Source of the DNA: UBA7672 sp040398425
GTDB lineage: Bacteria > Pseudomonadota > Alphaproteobacteria > Caulobacterales > Hyphomonadaceae
Assembly (NCBI GenBank): GCA_040398425.1
Contig: JBBATZ010000111.1
Location: 1 to 5,427 of the forward strand
DNA length: 5,427 nucleotides
Reading direction: 5' to 3'
Shown: positions 1-5,427 of the stretch, in pieces
Layout: every line of letters starts with the position of its first letter
How positions within the stretch are numbered: position 1 is the first letter of the stretch
The notes under the pieces: model-generated
Database searches by the model: none
The model's input: only the letters and a program-made list of their open reading frames with translations
Told to the model about the DNA's origin: nothing
Translations under genes and position numbers: made by a program

Positions 1-11
1 TAAGTCGTCAT
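1..11 (-). CDS. Possible start of a downstream gene (partial, ATGA overlap)
   Basis: On the minus strand the stop codon of the ABC protein (TGA, 8-10) overlaps an ATG at 9-11, forming the ATGA arrangement typical of translationally coupled genes. Only three codons (Met-Thr-Thr) and two further bases are inside the window, so nothing can be said about the product. The upstream sequence has only a weak AGG about 13 bases before the ATG, so initiation would depend on coupling. Given the inactive-looking ABC domain before it, a catalytically competent ABC partner is a natural guess, but this is inference only. Confidence 0.3.
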
Positions 12-1762
12 TGACGCGCTGCGCCTGGTCCAACAAGCCTGAAGCAGGGCAGCTCCCCGTTCTCCCACGTTGGTCCCGAACTCTGGATTGTCGCGGGGGT
101 GATCATCGGCGTCGGTCTATAGCCTTTTGGCGCCGTGCACGAAGCCCAAAGCACGGCCCCATCGTGATCGGACAACAGATGCTCGATGGCGGTGCGTTCG
201 GAATTGTTCAGCGTCACGTCGGATTGATCGACCAGGATGATGGAGGCACCAGACAGCCGAGCTCGTATCAGACCGACTACAAGGCGATTGGCACCTGTTA
301 TGCGACGATCGCCTTTACGAACAACATGCTCAAGCCCGCCGGGCAACGACGCGATTGTGTCGGCAAGGTTGTACGAAGCGACCAGCGCATCCAGTCCCTC
401 GGCACGGCGCTCGGATACGCCATAGATAAGGTTCGCGCGGAGGCTGGCCTCAAACAGGAGAAAATCCGCCGACACGAGCGCGATATGACTGCGAACATCG
501 CGGCGGTGAATCTTGCGCAAACTCGTACCGTCGAGCGTGACCTTTCCCCGCGTGGGTTGAAGCACACCTGCCGCGAGCCTCAGGATTGCCAGACGATCAT
601 GCTGCGGCCCGTCGCCCAGCCACAGCCGGCCGCCAGCCGACAGGTCCATAGTCACGCCCTGCACCTGATCGCCATAAGCGACGTCCGCAAGACTGAGGCG
701 GCCGGTCGTTTCGCGCAGGCGCACGGAATTGCTGGTCGACCCCGTCCTGCGTCCGACCGGCCGCAACGCGAGAAAGCGTGCCTGTTTTTCGATCGAAATC
801 CGGGCATTGGTCCAGTATTCGAACGCGCGGGTCAGGTCCTGCATCTTGGGGTTCATCAGGCCCGCGAGCAGCATCGCCGCAACAACCGCCCCCGGCGTCG
901 CCAGCGCCATTCCAGCGAGCAACGCTCCGATCAGCAACGCCCCGAGGCTCGCCGCTGCCGCCCCCGCTTCGCCAATTGAACGGAGTACGCCGATCAAACT
1001 CGCGCGAGCAACCGATGCGCGCGCGAGGCCATCGCTCTTCCGCGCCAGCAGGCGGCGCTCGCGCGTGGCGTCACCTGCGGTTTCGATCAGGGGCAGTTGC
1101 AAAAGACGTTCCTGTGTATGCTTCAGCATACGCGTGCGGCGACGACGGACCTTTCGCATCGACTGATCCAGCCCCGGTCCCAGCGCCAACGCAGCGAGCG
1201 CGGTCAGAGCCATCGCCGCAGCAATCGTTAGCCCGATGAACGGCGCCACGACCAGCAAGGCGATGAGCGTCACGGCGATGCTTGTCACGGCGACAACGCC
1301 ACGCGAAATACCCCTGCTGATCCACAACCGCAGTGGACTTAGGTCGCCGGTAAACCGCAGCAGAACGGCGCTGCGTGAGGTTTGCGCCATGCCCGCCTCG
1401 CCCAGCCGGATAGCGTGACGGAAGACTTGCACGCGTACGGCATGGACATAGCTCTGGGCAAGCCGCTCGGATTCCAGGAACTCGCGCCAGCGCAGCACTG
1501 CGCCGAGGGCAAGTGCTCCGAGTGCGATGCCTGCGGTGCGCAATCCCGCAGACGTGCCAGCGTTGGTGCCGACCAATTCGTCAAACGCTTCGCGGACGCT
1601 CAGCGCGATCACTACCGAAAGCACGGATTGTGAGAGACCCAGCGCCACCAGCAGCAGCATCCGCCGCTTGCGGCGTCCGCGCAGTAGCACCGGCAGCCGC
1701 CAGGCTTTGGCGGCCTCGCCGGTGGGAGTGAGCAAGAACCGGCGCCAGTTGCCACCCGCCAT
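8..1762 (-). CDS. ABC-exporter-like membrane protein with a degenerate nucleotide-binding domain
   Basis: This is a half-transporter layout of 584 residues from the ATG at 1760-1762. Hydrophobic segments lie near residues 35-55, 76-90, 154-175, 176-197, 265-285 and 287-303, matching the usual six-helix exporter membrane domain. A nucleotide-binding domain follows from about residue 355. That domain aligns throughout with exporter ATPases (strands, ILRLAAG helix, LLFEASLRANLIYG, SLPGGLEHVV) but lacks every catalytic motif. The Walker A position reads GDGPQHDRLA (383-392) with no GK[ST]; the Q-loop Gln is Ala432; the LSGGQ signature is ITGAN (488-492); Walker B ends in Asp512-Gln513 instead of Asp-Glu; the D-loop is VTLN; the H-loop His is Cys542. 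The family exports lipids, peptides or drugs across the inner membrane, but this copy is unlikely to hydrolyse ATP by itself and may pair with an active partner. The start was chosen for the GGGGA six bases upstream; a TTG at 1835-1837 would add 25 Arg-rich residues and overlap the porin stop. Confidence 0.85.
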   Translation of the reverse strand: MAGGNWRRFLLTPTGEAAKAWRLPVLLRGRRKRRMLLLVALGLSQSVLSVVIALSVREAFDELVGTNAGTSAGLRTAGIALGALALGAVLRWREFLESERLAQSYVHAVRVQVFRHAIRLGEAGMAQTSRSAVLLRFTGDLSPLRLWISRGISRGVVAVTSIAVTLIALLVVAPFIGLTIAAAMALTALAALALGPGLDQSMRKVRRRRTRMLKHTQERLLQLPLIETAGDATRERRLLARKSDGLARASVARASLIGVLRSIGEAGAAAASLGALLIGALLAGMALATPGAVVAAMLLAGLMNPKMQDLTRAFEYWTNARISIEKQARFLALRPVGRRTGSTSNSVRLRETTGRLSLADVAYGDQVQGVTMDLSAGGRLWLGDGPQHDRLAILRLAAGVLQPTRGKVTLDGTSLRKIHRRDVRSHIALVSADFLLFEASLRANLIYGVSERRAEGLDALVASYNLADTIASLPGGLEHVVRKGDRRITGANRLVVGLIRARLSGASIILVDQSDVTLNNSERTAIEHLLSDHDGAVLWASCTAPKGYRPTPMITPATIQSSGPTWENGELPCFRLVGPGAARQ

Positions 1763-1768
1763 ATCGCG

Positions 1769-1773
1769 TCCCC
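1769..1773 (-). promoter_or_regulatory. Ribosome binding site deciding the ABC protein start
   Basis: The minus strand reads GGGGA six bases before the ATG at 1760-1762. The upstream TTG alternative at 1835-1837 has only a GGGGCGG run at a less convenient distance, inside the last codons of the porin, and would add an Arg/Ser-rich stretch unlike a normal exporter N-terminus. This favours the ATG, leaving a 64-base gap to the porin stop with no terminator-like hairpin. Confidence 0.55.
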
Positions 1774-1826
1774 GTGGCTTTGCCCGCCCGCGTCTGGAAG
1801 AGGCCAAGCGTGACTGCGTTTCTACA

Positions 1827-3008
1827 CTAGAACGCAATCTGGAGCCGCCCCATTACGGCCGACGGGTGATCCGTGACGCCACGACGGCTGGGCTGGGCCT
1901 TGGCGTCCACATAGTTGGCGGAGACGCGTACGTTCCGGTTCACGTACCAATTGACGCCGACGGTGAGGTTCTTCTCTTCCCCGCCCGCCACCACGCCATC
2001 CGTCAGATCGAGTGTGCTGTAGCGCGCGGCGATCTCCCATGCGCCGAACCAGTTGTCCTTGTCGGGAGTAACTTCGCCGAACGTGCCCGTGCCCACGCTA
2101 TAGCGCTGGCGCTCCCCGGTGATGACCCAGGCCGATTCAACTGCACGTCCCGTGAATTTTGGGTCAAGCAAGGCGGGCGCATCGTTGTCACGGGTGATCT
2201 GCTGCGCCTTCATCATGAAGGGGCCATTCACATAGCCCACTTCGAGGTTGAGGTTGGTGTAGCCATCGATTCCTGCAAGCGTGTGCGTATCTAGGATCGC
2301 CTGGCGCGTGAGCGCGAATTCCGAATTGGTACGAACACGTGAAGAGGCGCCAGAGTCCAGCTCTCGTCGCTCGATCGCCGCAGCGAAGTGCAGCGCTTCG
2401 CGCTTGTTGTTGATCGGCGCGAATACGCCCCGCGCAACGACGCTCTTGCCATCGTCACGGTTAGTCAGGGTCTCGTCCTCGATCGGATTCGTGAAGTAGC
2501 CGCCGATCACAGACCAGTTCTTACCCTCGTAGGCAGCAGACGCGCCAAGCAGGAAGTTGGGCGAGAGTTCGGACGGAAGAGAACGCTCGATGAACTTGGT
2601 ATTGCTCGAGCTCATCATGTTCTCGCCATTGAATGGCGCGATGAAGTTGCCGACCCGGAACTCGGTGTCCTTGATACCGCGATAGGCGACCCAGGCATTG
2701 TAGATACCGGGGCTCAGGCCGCCGACATCGCCATCGATCTTGAAGCGCCAGTCATTGCCGATATCAAGCGTTGCATCGACGCGCAGGCGGCGGATGTCGG
2801 TTTCGTCTGTATAGGCGATGCCGTCGCTTTGAACGGATACGGTATCCAAGTGTACGCGGCCACCGACATTCAGCTTCATCCTCCCGGATTCAAACGTGAA
2901 GCCGCCCGCGCCCAGATCAACATCCGTGTCCTGGGCCGCCGCTACGCCACAGAAGCTGATCGCCGCGCCCGCCGCAGCGACCAAGGCCTTTGTCCACGCC
3001 CCCGCCAT
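1827..3008 (-). CDS. Outer-membrane porin of the OprO/OprP (phosphate-selective porin) type
   Basis: The product is 393 residues, in the normal range for this beta-barrel family. A Sec signal peptide is visible: a Lys at position 7, a hydrophobic Ala/Val stretch, then VAAA before Gln26, so cleavage is likely after Ala25. The mature part shows alternating short amphipathic strands. Family-like landmarks are DIRRLRVDATLDI (71-83), AWVAYRG followed by FRVGNFIAPF (117-126), SLPSELSPNFLLGASAAYEG (143-162), GAWEIAARYS (322-331) and LTVGVNWYVNRNVRVSANYV (348-367). The chain ends in Phe393, the usual signal for BAM-dependent insertion. These proteins form trimeric channels for anions or small solutes; despite the family name, phosphate is not the proven substrate of most members. 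It starts 13 bases after the hydrolase gene and is followed by the ABC protein, suggesting outer- and inner-membrane components made together. The substrate is unknown. Confidence 0.9.
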   Translation of the reverse strand: MAGAWTKALVAAAGAAISFCGVAAAQDTDVDLGAGGFTFESGRMKLNVGGRVHLDTVSVQSDGIAYTDETDIRRLRVDATLDIGNDWRFKIDGDVGGLSPGIYNAWVAYRGIKDTEFRVGNFIAPFNGENMMSSSNTKFIERSLPSELSPNFLLGASAAYEGKNWSVIGGYFTNPIEDETLTNRDDGKSVVARGVFAPINNKREALHFAAAIERRELDSGASSRVRTNSEFALTRQAILDTHTLAGIDGYTNLNLEVGYVNGPFMMKAQQITRDNDAPALLDPKFTGRAVESAWVITGERQRYSVGTGTFGEVTPDKDNWFGAWEIAARYSTLDLTDGVVAGGEEKNLTVGVNWYVNRNVRVSANYVDAKAQPSRRGVTDHPSAVMGRLQIAF

Positions 3009-3016
3009 GGGCCCTA

Positions 3017-3022
3017 CTCCAC
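3017..3022 (-). promoter_or_regulatory. Ribosome binding site of the porin gene
   Basis: The minus strand reads GTGGAG, ending eight bases before the ATG at 3006-3008, and shares its first base with the TAG stop of the hydrolase gene (3022-3024). This places re-initiation directly at the end of the upstream gene and supports co-translation of the pair. Confidence 0.6.
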
Positions 3023-3852
3023 TAATCGATAAGCCAGTTCGTCACGATCTCACCCAGACGACACGTCTGCACGTTGTCGTTGAAGTCATGTCCCGCTCCT
3101 TCAAGGAGCTTGAGTTGCATCGTCTGCGGCAGGCCCCGCGCCTTCGCCATTCCGGTCATCGCATCATACCACCGATGCGCCCGCTCCAGACGTGTCTTCC
3201 CTTGCGAGGAGTCTACGATTGCTTCGCGGTTGACTGACTTATCGCGCCGCGTGTCTTCGGCGCCCACTGTCAGCAGGACGGGGATGGACAATAGCCGTGC
3301 GAGATCCACTGCTCTGCCCTCAAGCGCGGGGCTGTCCCCGAGGCCGTACGGAAAGGGGTGTTGCGTGTCCGGCATTGTGAACCAGCCAGGTGCCGCCAGC
3401 ACGAGACGCCCGACCGGCAACGATCCAGCCAGCGTGTAGCGCATTGCGAATTGCGCACCGCCCGAATAACCAAACATACGCAGCGGGTTGGACACCAAAC
3501 CGGTTGCGCGCTGGACGTGATCGATAGTCAATTCGAACGCGGCGATCGGACAATCACCCCGAGGGCCACGCTCAAGCCGTTGGTAGCGCGGAAAGCACGC
3601 CTTGCTGAATATCGGCGCGACAACGATGAAGCCATGCTTCTCCGCCAGCTTGGAGAAACGGACCGCATGCTGCAATGCCAACCGTTCGATCCCATGCACC
3701 GTGACCAGCAAAGGCGAGTCCGCTGTCGCCGTACGGGGGACATAGGCAAAATAGTCCAGCTCGGCGTCCGGCGACTTGTGGGAGCGCAGGCCGCTAACGG
3801 GTACGGGCTGCACCGGGTAGTGTCGGGATAAGATTTCAGCGTTGTGCAACAT
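3022..3852 (-). CDS. Alpha/beta-hydrolase fold protein, probable esterase
   Basis: The product is 276 residues with the features of a serine alpha/beta hydrolase. LLVTVHGIE (48-56) supplies the His-Gly oxyanion loop after a strand. GYSGG (128-132) is the nucleophile elbow with Ser130. VLLTVGAEDTRRD (192-204) carries the likely acid, Asp200 or Asp204. GAGHDF (252-257) gives the catalytic His255. The arrangement resembles poly(3-hydroxybutyrate)-depolymerase-like esterases and prolyl-oligopeptidase-type peptidases; the substrate could be an ester, lactone or peptide and is not readable here. No signal peptide or membrane segment is seen, so it is probably cytoplasmic. The ATG at 3850-3852 lies inside the end of the preceding P-loop gene (17-base overlap) and is preceded by GGGGA six bases upstream, so the two proteins are probably translationally coupled and act in one pathway. 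Confidence 0.88.
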   Translation of the reverse strand: MLHNAEILSRHYPVQPVPVSGLRSHKSPDAELDYFAYVPRTATADSPLLVTVHGIERLALQHAVRFSKLAEKHGFIVVAPIFSKACFPRYQRLERGPRGDCPIAAFELTIDHVQRATGLVSNPLRMFGYSGGAQFAMRYTLAGSLPVGRLVLAAPGWFTMPDTQHPFPYGLGDSPALEGRAVDLARLLSIPVLLTVGAEDTRRDKSVNREAIVDSSQGKTRLERAHRWYDAMTGMAKARGLPQTMQLKLLEGAGHDFNDNVQTCRLGEIVTNWLID

Positions 3853-4912
3853 GCTTCTTCCCCGACTGGCCGTTCGCCGGCGAGAAGAAGTGCGTCGAGG
3901 TTTCCTGCGCTGAGGCCTCGGCCGCGTAGATGACCGGAGCGTTGCAGAATGATGTGAACTCGCGCACGGCCAGGGGGGACGCGGTCATCAGGCCTCCAAC
4001 GGCTGAGACGTCGAGGCCCCAGCTGGCAAGGAGTTGCACTCCAGCCGCTGCGCCCAGAGGATCTGAGGCGGCGAACAGGATTGACCCTACGCGGGCGCGA
4101 AGGTTTGACGCCTGCAACAGCTGACTTGTCTCGCGTTGCAGAATGCCGTCGGCCAGTTCAGCGACGATCACATCGGCCTGCGGGGACACAGCCGCACAAA
4201 GGCGGCCGATCGCTGCATCGAGCACGCGGATGTCCATGCCAGCCGTCGAAGCCAGCCCGACATTGCCAAAGTCCATCGCCTCAAGCGCACCCGAGTCCTG
4301 GTACTTCCACAAGTCTCCGCCCGAGCCCGTGCCGGTAAGCTTCAATGCGGAGGTCCGCAAACCGCATTCACGCAGTGTCCGGATGACATTGGCGCACAGC
4401 GTGGTCTTGCCTGCGTTCATGCTGGTGCCGACAACGAGGATCATGTGCGGCTGTGCCGGCGCATTCGCAGGCGTCGCGACTCCTGGCCAGCCCCAGCGCG
4501 ACAGGTTCAACGCGACCCCGTTTGCATCACGCAGGATGCCGAGCGGCTGAACATCGGTAGGCGCCTTCATTCTGAAATGCTGCGACACTGCCATGGAAGC
4601 GATGCCGCCCGCCGCAACGAGGTGGCATTCAGCAAGCGACGGCGGGATCAGCGCTTCAAATTGGTCTGATGTATAACGGTTGCCAAACGCAACGATGAGC
4701 TCATCGCCTACGGCAAGTGCAGCGCGACGGCCGGTAACAAGTTCGACGTGACGATGCTGTCCAAGACGCGTCACTCGCACGAGGCAGAGGTCGCCCGCCG
4801 CTGGGCGCGCATCCAAATCAAGGCTGGCCGCAAGACCAAGATCGGCAATGCGCGTGGCAAAAGCGCGATGCGCCTTACCGAGCTGATCGGCAAGATCCTT
4901 CGTCACCTGCAT
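3836..4912 (-). CDS. P-loop NTPase of unknown function with an N-terminal beta-rich domain
   Basis: The product is 358 residues with two parts. Residues about 10-140 look beta-rich, with conserved-looking stretches GDLCLVRVTRLGQH (40-53), AFGNRYTSDQFEA (75-87), HLVAAGGIAS (97-106) and APTDVQPLGILRD (117-129). Residues about 156-335 form a P-loop domain. Its Walker A is GTSMNAGKTT (162-171, Lys169), followed by KLTGTGSGGD (191-200), DVIVAELADG (247-256; Glu251 and Asp254 as likely Mg or substrate ligands) and FAASDPLGAAAG (280-291). The GT(x)4GKTT form and the ADxxxxE pattern recall dethiobiotin synthetase, CobB/CobQ and MobB relatives. I remember similar uncharacterised two-domain proteins, some labelled DUF1611-like, but the reaction is not known to me. 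It is the first gene of the unit. The reading frame stays open for 22 codons upstream (stop at 4979-4981) without an ATG, GTG or TTG, so ATG 4910-4912 is the earliest ordinary start; its ribosome site (AGG, nine bases away) is weak. Confidence 0.85.
   Translation of the reverse strand: MQVTKDLADQLGKAHRAFATRIADLGLAASLDLDARPAAGDLCLVRVTRLGQHRHVELVTGRRAALAVGDELIVAFGNRYTSDQFEALIPPSLAECHLVAAGGIASMAVSQHFRMKAPTDVQPLGILRDANGVALNLSRWGWPGVATPANAPAQPHMILVVGTSMNAGKTTLCANVIRTLRECGLRTSALKLTGTGSGGDLWKYQDSGALEAMDFGNVGLASTAGMDIRVLDAAIGRLCAAVSPQADVIVAELADGILQRETSQLLQASNLRARVGSILFAASDPLGAAAGVQLLASWGLDVSAVGGLMTASPLAVREFTSFCNAPVIYAAEASAQETSTHFFSPANGQSGKKHVAQR
3859..3863 (-). promoter_or_regulatory. Ribosome binding site of the hydrolase gene
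   Basis: The minus strand reads GGGGA followed by AGAAGC and then ATG at 3850-3852, a spacing of six bases. It lies inside the last codons of the upstream P-loop gene and supports the overlapping start. Confidence 0.55.
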
Positions 4913-4977
4913 AACTTGAAGCCTATGTATGAGGCTCTCAGACGGCGAGAACCATTCGAGCTTCAGCTTACGATTTT

Positions 4978-4987
4978 CTCAGCTGAG
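4978..4987. repeat. 10-base perfect palindrome CTCAGCTGAG
   Basis: CTCAGCTGAG is its own reverse complement and lies 66 bases before the start of the P-loop gene. Two further CAGCT pentamers flank it (4964-4968 and 4999-5003). It could be part of an operator, although short palindromes also occur by chance. Confidence 0.35.
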
Positions 4988-5005
4988 TCATTTGTATTCA
5001 GCTAA

Positions 5006-5033
5006 TCGAGGAACGCCTGTGACTCGATGAACG
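5006..5033. repeat. Direct repeat TCGAGGAACG / TCGATGAACG, 18-base period
   Basis: Two ten-base copies (5006-5015 and 5024-5033) differ at one position and lie 18 bases apart, in the region expected to hold the promoter of the operon. This is compatible with a tandem regulator site, but no known consensus was recognised. Confidence 0.3.
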
Positions 5034-5103
5034 TCCGCGGTTGAACCTGACTCTCTTTTGAAATAATCCGAGGCTTCGCGAGAATAACCACGAGCACTTT
5101 GAC

Positions 5104-5129
5104 GTTCTCGCCTAATTGCCATCGAGAAC
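5104..5129. repeat. Inverted repeat GTTCTCG-N12-CGAGAAC
   Basis: A perfect seven-base inverted repeat has arms at 5104-5110 and 5123-5129 around a 12-base centre. A third copy of CGAGAAC lies at 4946-4952, just before the P-loop gene start. The dyad spacing of about two helical turns would suit a dimeric DNA-binding protein. There is no T-run after it, so it is not a convincing terminator. Confidence 0.35.
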
Positions 5130-5194
5130 TCCCATGGTGAGAGAGCTTGGACACGCCACGACAGGCGCGAGCCGGCCATGCCAACTGTCCGTCG

Positions 5195-5213
5195 TCAGAT
5201 AATCATCAGATAA
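5195..5213. repeat. Tandem TCAGATAA, 11-base period
   Basis: TCAGATAA occurs at 5195-5202 and again at 5206-5213, one helical turn apart. It is short and may be chance, but it lies in the AT-richer upstream region. Confidence 0.3.
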
Positions 5214-5272
5214 CATGAGACCGTTGGCTGCCTTTAACCTGGCCCAGACTTTTCGAACCAAGCGTACCGCGA

Positions 5273-5394
5273 ATGACGGCAAAGCGGCCCGTGTCTGCCT
5301 CAACCCGGAATGTACCAATCCGCCAGAGTCCATCCACTTTGATCGTTCGACGATGACGCTGCGCTTCGGCAACTCATCGCCCAATTGCCGTCAT
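5273..5394. repeat. Possible degenerate intergenic repeat bounded by ATGACGGCAA inverted arms
   Basis: ATGACGGCAA at 5273-5282 is exactly inverted as TTGCCGTCAT at 5385-5394, enclosing about 100 bases with no gene. The right arm is also part of a 16-base block (5377-5392) that matches 5108-5123 at 14 positions in direct orientation. The layout resembles dispersed non-coding repeats scattered between genes in sphingomonad-like genomes, but that resemblance is from memory and not checked. Confidence 0.3.
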
Positions 5395-5427
5395 CCGTAA
5401 TGTTCCCGTAGTAGGGGGTCGTTTGCG

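Larger units (their letters stand above)
8..4912 (-). other. Probable four-gene operon: NTPase, hydrolase, porin, ABC-like protein
   Basis: The four minus-strand genes are separated by -17, +13 and +64 bases, and the last one ends in an ATGA overlap with a possible further gene. Each internal start has a purine-rich ribosome site, two of them inside or touching the preceding gene. No hairpin followed by a T-run was found in either junction. Co-transcription is therefore likely. The mixture of two cytoplasmic enzymes, an outer-membrane channel and an inner-membrane transporter-like protein suggests one pathway whose substrate crosses the envelope. Confidence 0.7.
4913..5427. other. Intergenic region upstream of the operon, no supported gene
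   Basis: These 515 bases are visibly richer in A and T than the genes to the left. The open frames here (for example 5215-5400 plus and 5112-5384 minus) lack convincing ribosome sites, recognisable domains and natural amino-acid composition. The promoter of the operon should lie here, but I could not find a convincing -35/-10 pair on the minus strand. The stretch contains several short repeats, listed separately. The right end could be the upstream region of a gene outside the window. Confidence 0.6.

Noticed and set aside
11..979. Long plus-strand open frame of 322 codons opposite the ABC protein
   Set aside because: It is antisense to a clear minus-strand domain, its translation is rich in Arg, Gln and His with no recognisable fold, and such long shadow frames are usual in GC-rich DNA.
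1527..2294. Plus-strand open frame spanning the porin and ABC junction
   Set aside because: It crosses two well-supported minus-strand genes, shows no family features and has no convincing ribosome site.
2388..3032. Plus-strand open frame of 214 codons opposite the porin
   Set aside because: The opposite strand encodes a porin with signal peptide, barrel motifs and terminal Phe; this frame is a shadow.
4136..4669. Plus-strand open frame opposite the P-loop gene
   Set aside because: The composition is dominated by Arg, Ala and His, there are no motifs, and the minus strand has a clear Walker A protein.
4913..4978. N-terminal extension of the P-loop protein
   Set aside because: The frame is open for 22 more codons and reads plausibly (KLKLEWFSPSESL), but only a CTG could serve as a start, so the ATG was kept.
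5104..5129. The GTTCTCG dyad as a transcription terminator
   Set aside because: The stem is only seven base pairs with a 12-base loop and no T-run follows on either strand.
5112..5384. Minus-strand 90-codon open frame in the upstream region
   Set aside because: No domain or convincing ribosome site was recognised. A transposase remnant was considered but no catalytic residues or terminal inverted repeats of an insertion sequence were found.
5215..5400. Plus-strand 61-codon open frame near the right edge
   Set aside because: The translation looks like the spurious peptides often predicted from repeated intergenic DNA, and the frame coincides with the inverted-arm repeat.

Overview
The window looks like part of a GC-rich Gram-negative chromosome, most probably an alphaproteobacterium of the sphingomonad type. 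The grounds are the high-GC codon use, an outer-membrane porin of the OprO/OprP kind with a signal peptide and C-terminal phenylalanine, and the general feel of the proteins. This placement is an inference and not a proven identification.

All recognisable genes lie on the minus strand and read right to left as one tightly packed unit. The order is: (1) a two-part P-loop protein of unknown function (3836-4912); (2) an alpha/beta hydrolase whose start overlaps it by 17 bases (3022-3852); (3) an outer-membrane porin beginning 13 bases after the hydrolase (1827-3008); (4) an ABC-exporter-like membrane protein (8-1762, or up to 1837 with an alternative TTG start). The stop codon of the last gene sits in an ATGA overlap with what may be the start of another gene running off the left edge. 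No terminator-like hairpin plus T-run was seen between the genes, so they are probably co-transcribed.

The most striking point is the ABC protein. It has the full layout of a half-transporter (about six membrane segments followed by a nucleotide-binding domain), and the fold of that domain can be aligned end to end. Yet the Walker A, Q-loop, signature, Walker B glutamate, D-loop and H-loop residues are all replaced, with the frame intact. It looks like a pseudo-ATPase, perhaps half of a heterodimer whose active half could be the gene just beyond the left edge. With an unassigned NTPase, a soluble hydrolase and an outer-membrane porin, the set could make or modify a small molecule and move it across both membranes, but the substrate cannot be read from the sequence.

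The right 515 bases (4913-5427) hold no gene I can support. This stretch contains several short direct and inverted repeats, suitable as regulatory sites or as the remains of a dispersed intergenic repeat, and presumably holds the promoter of the operon.
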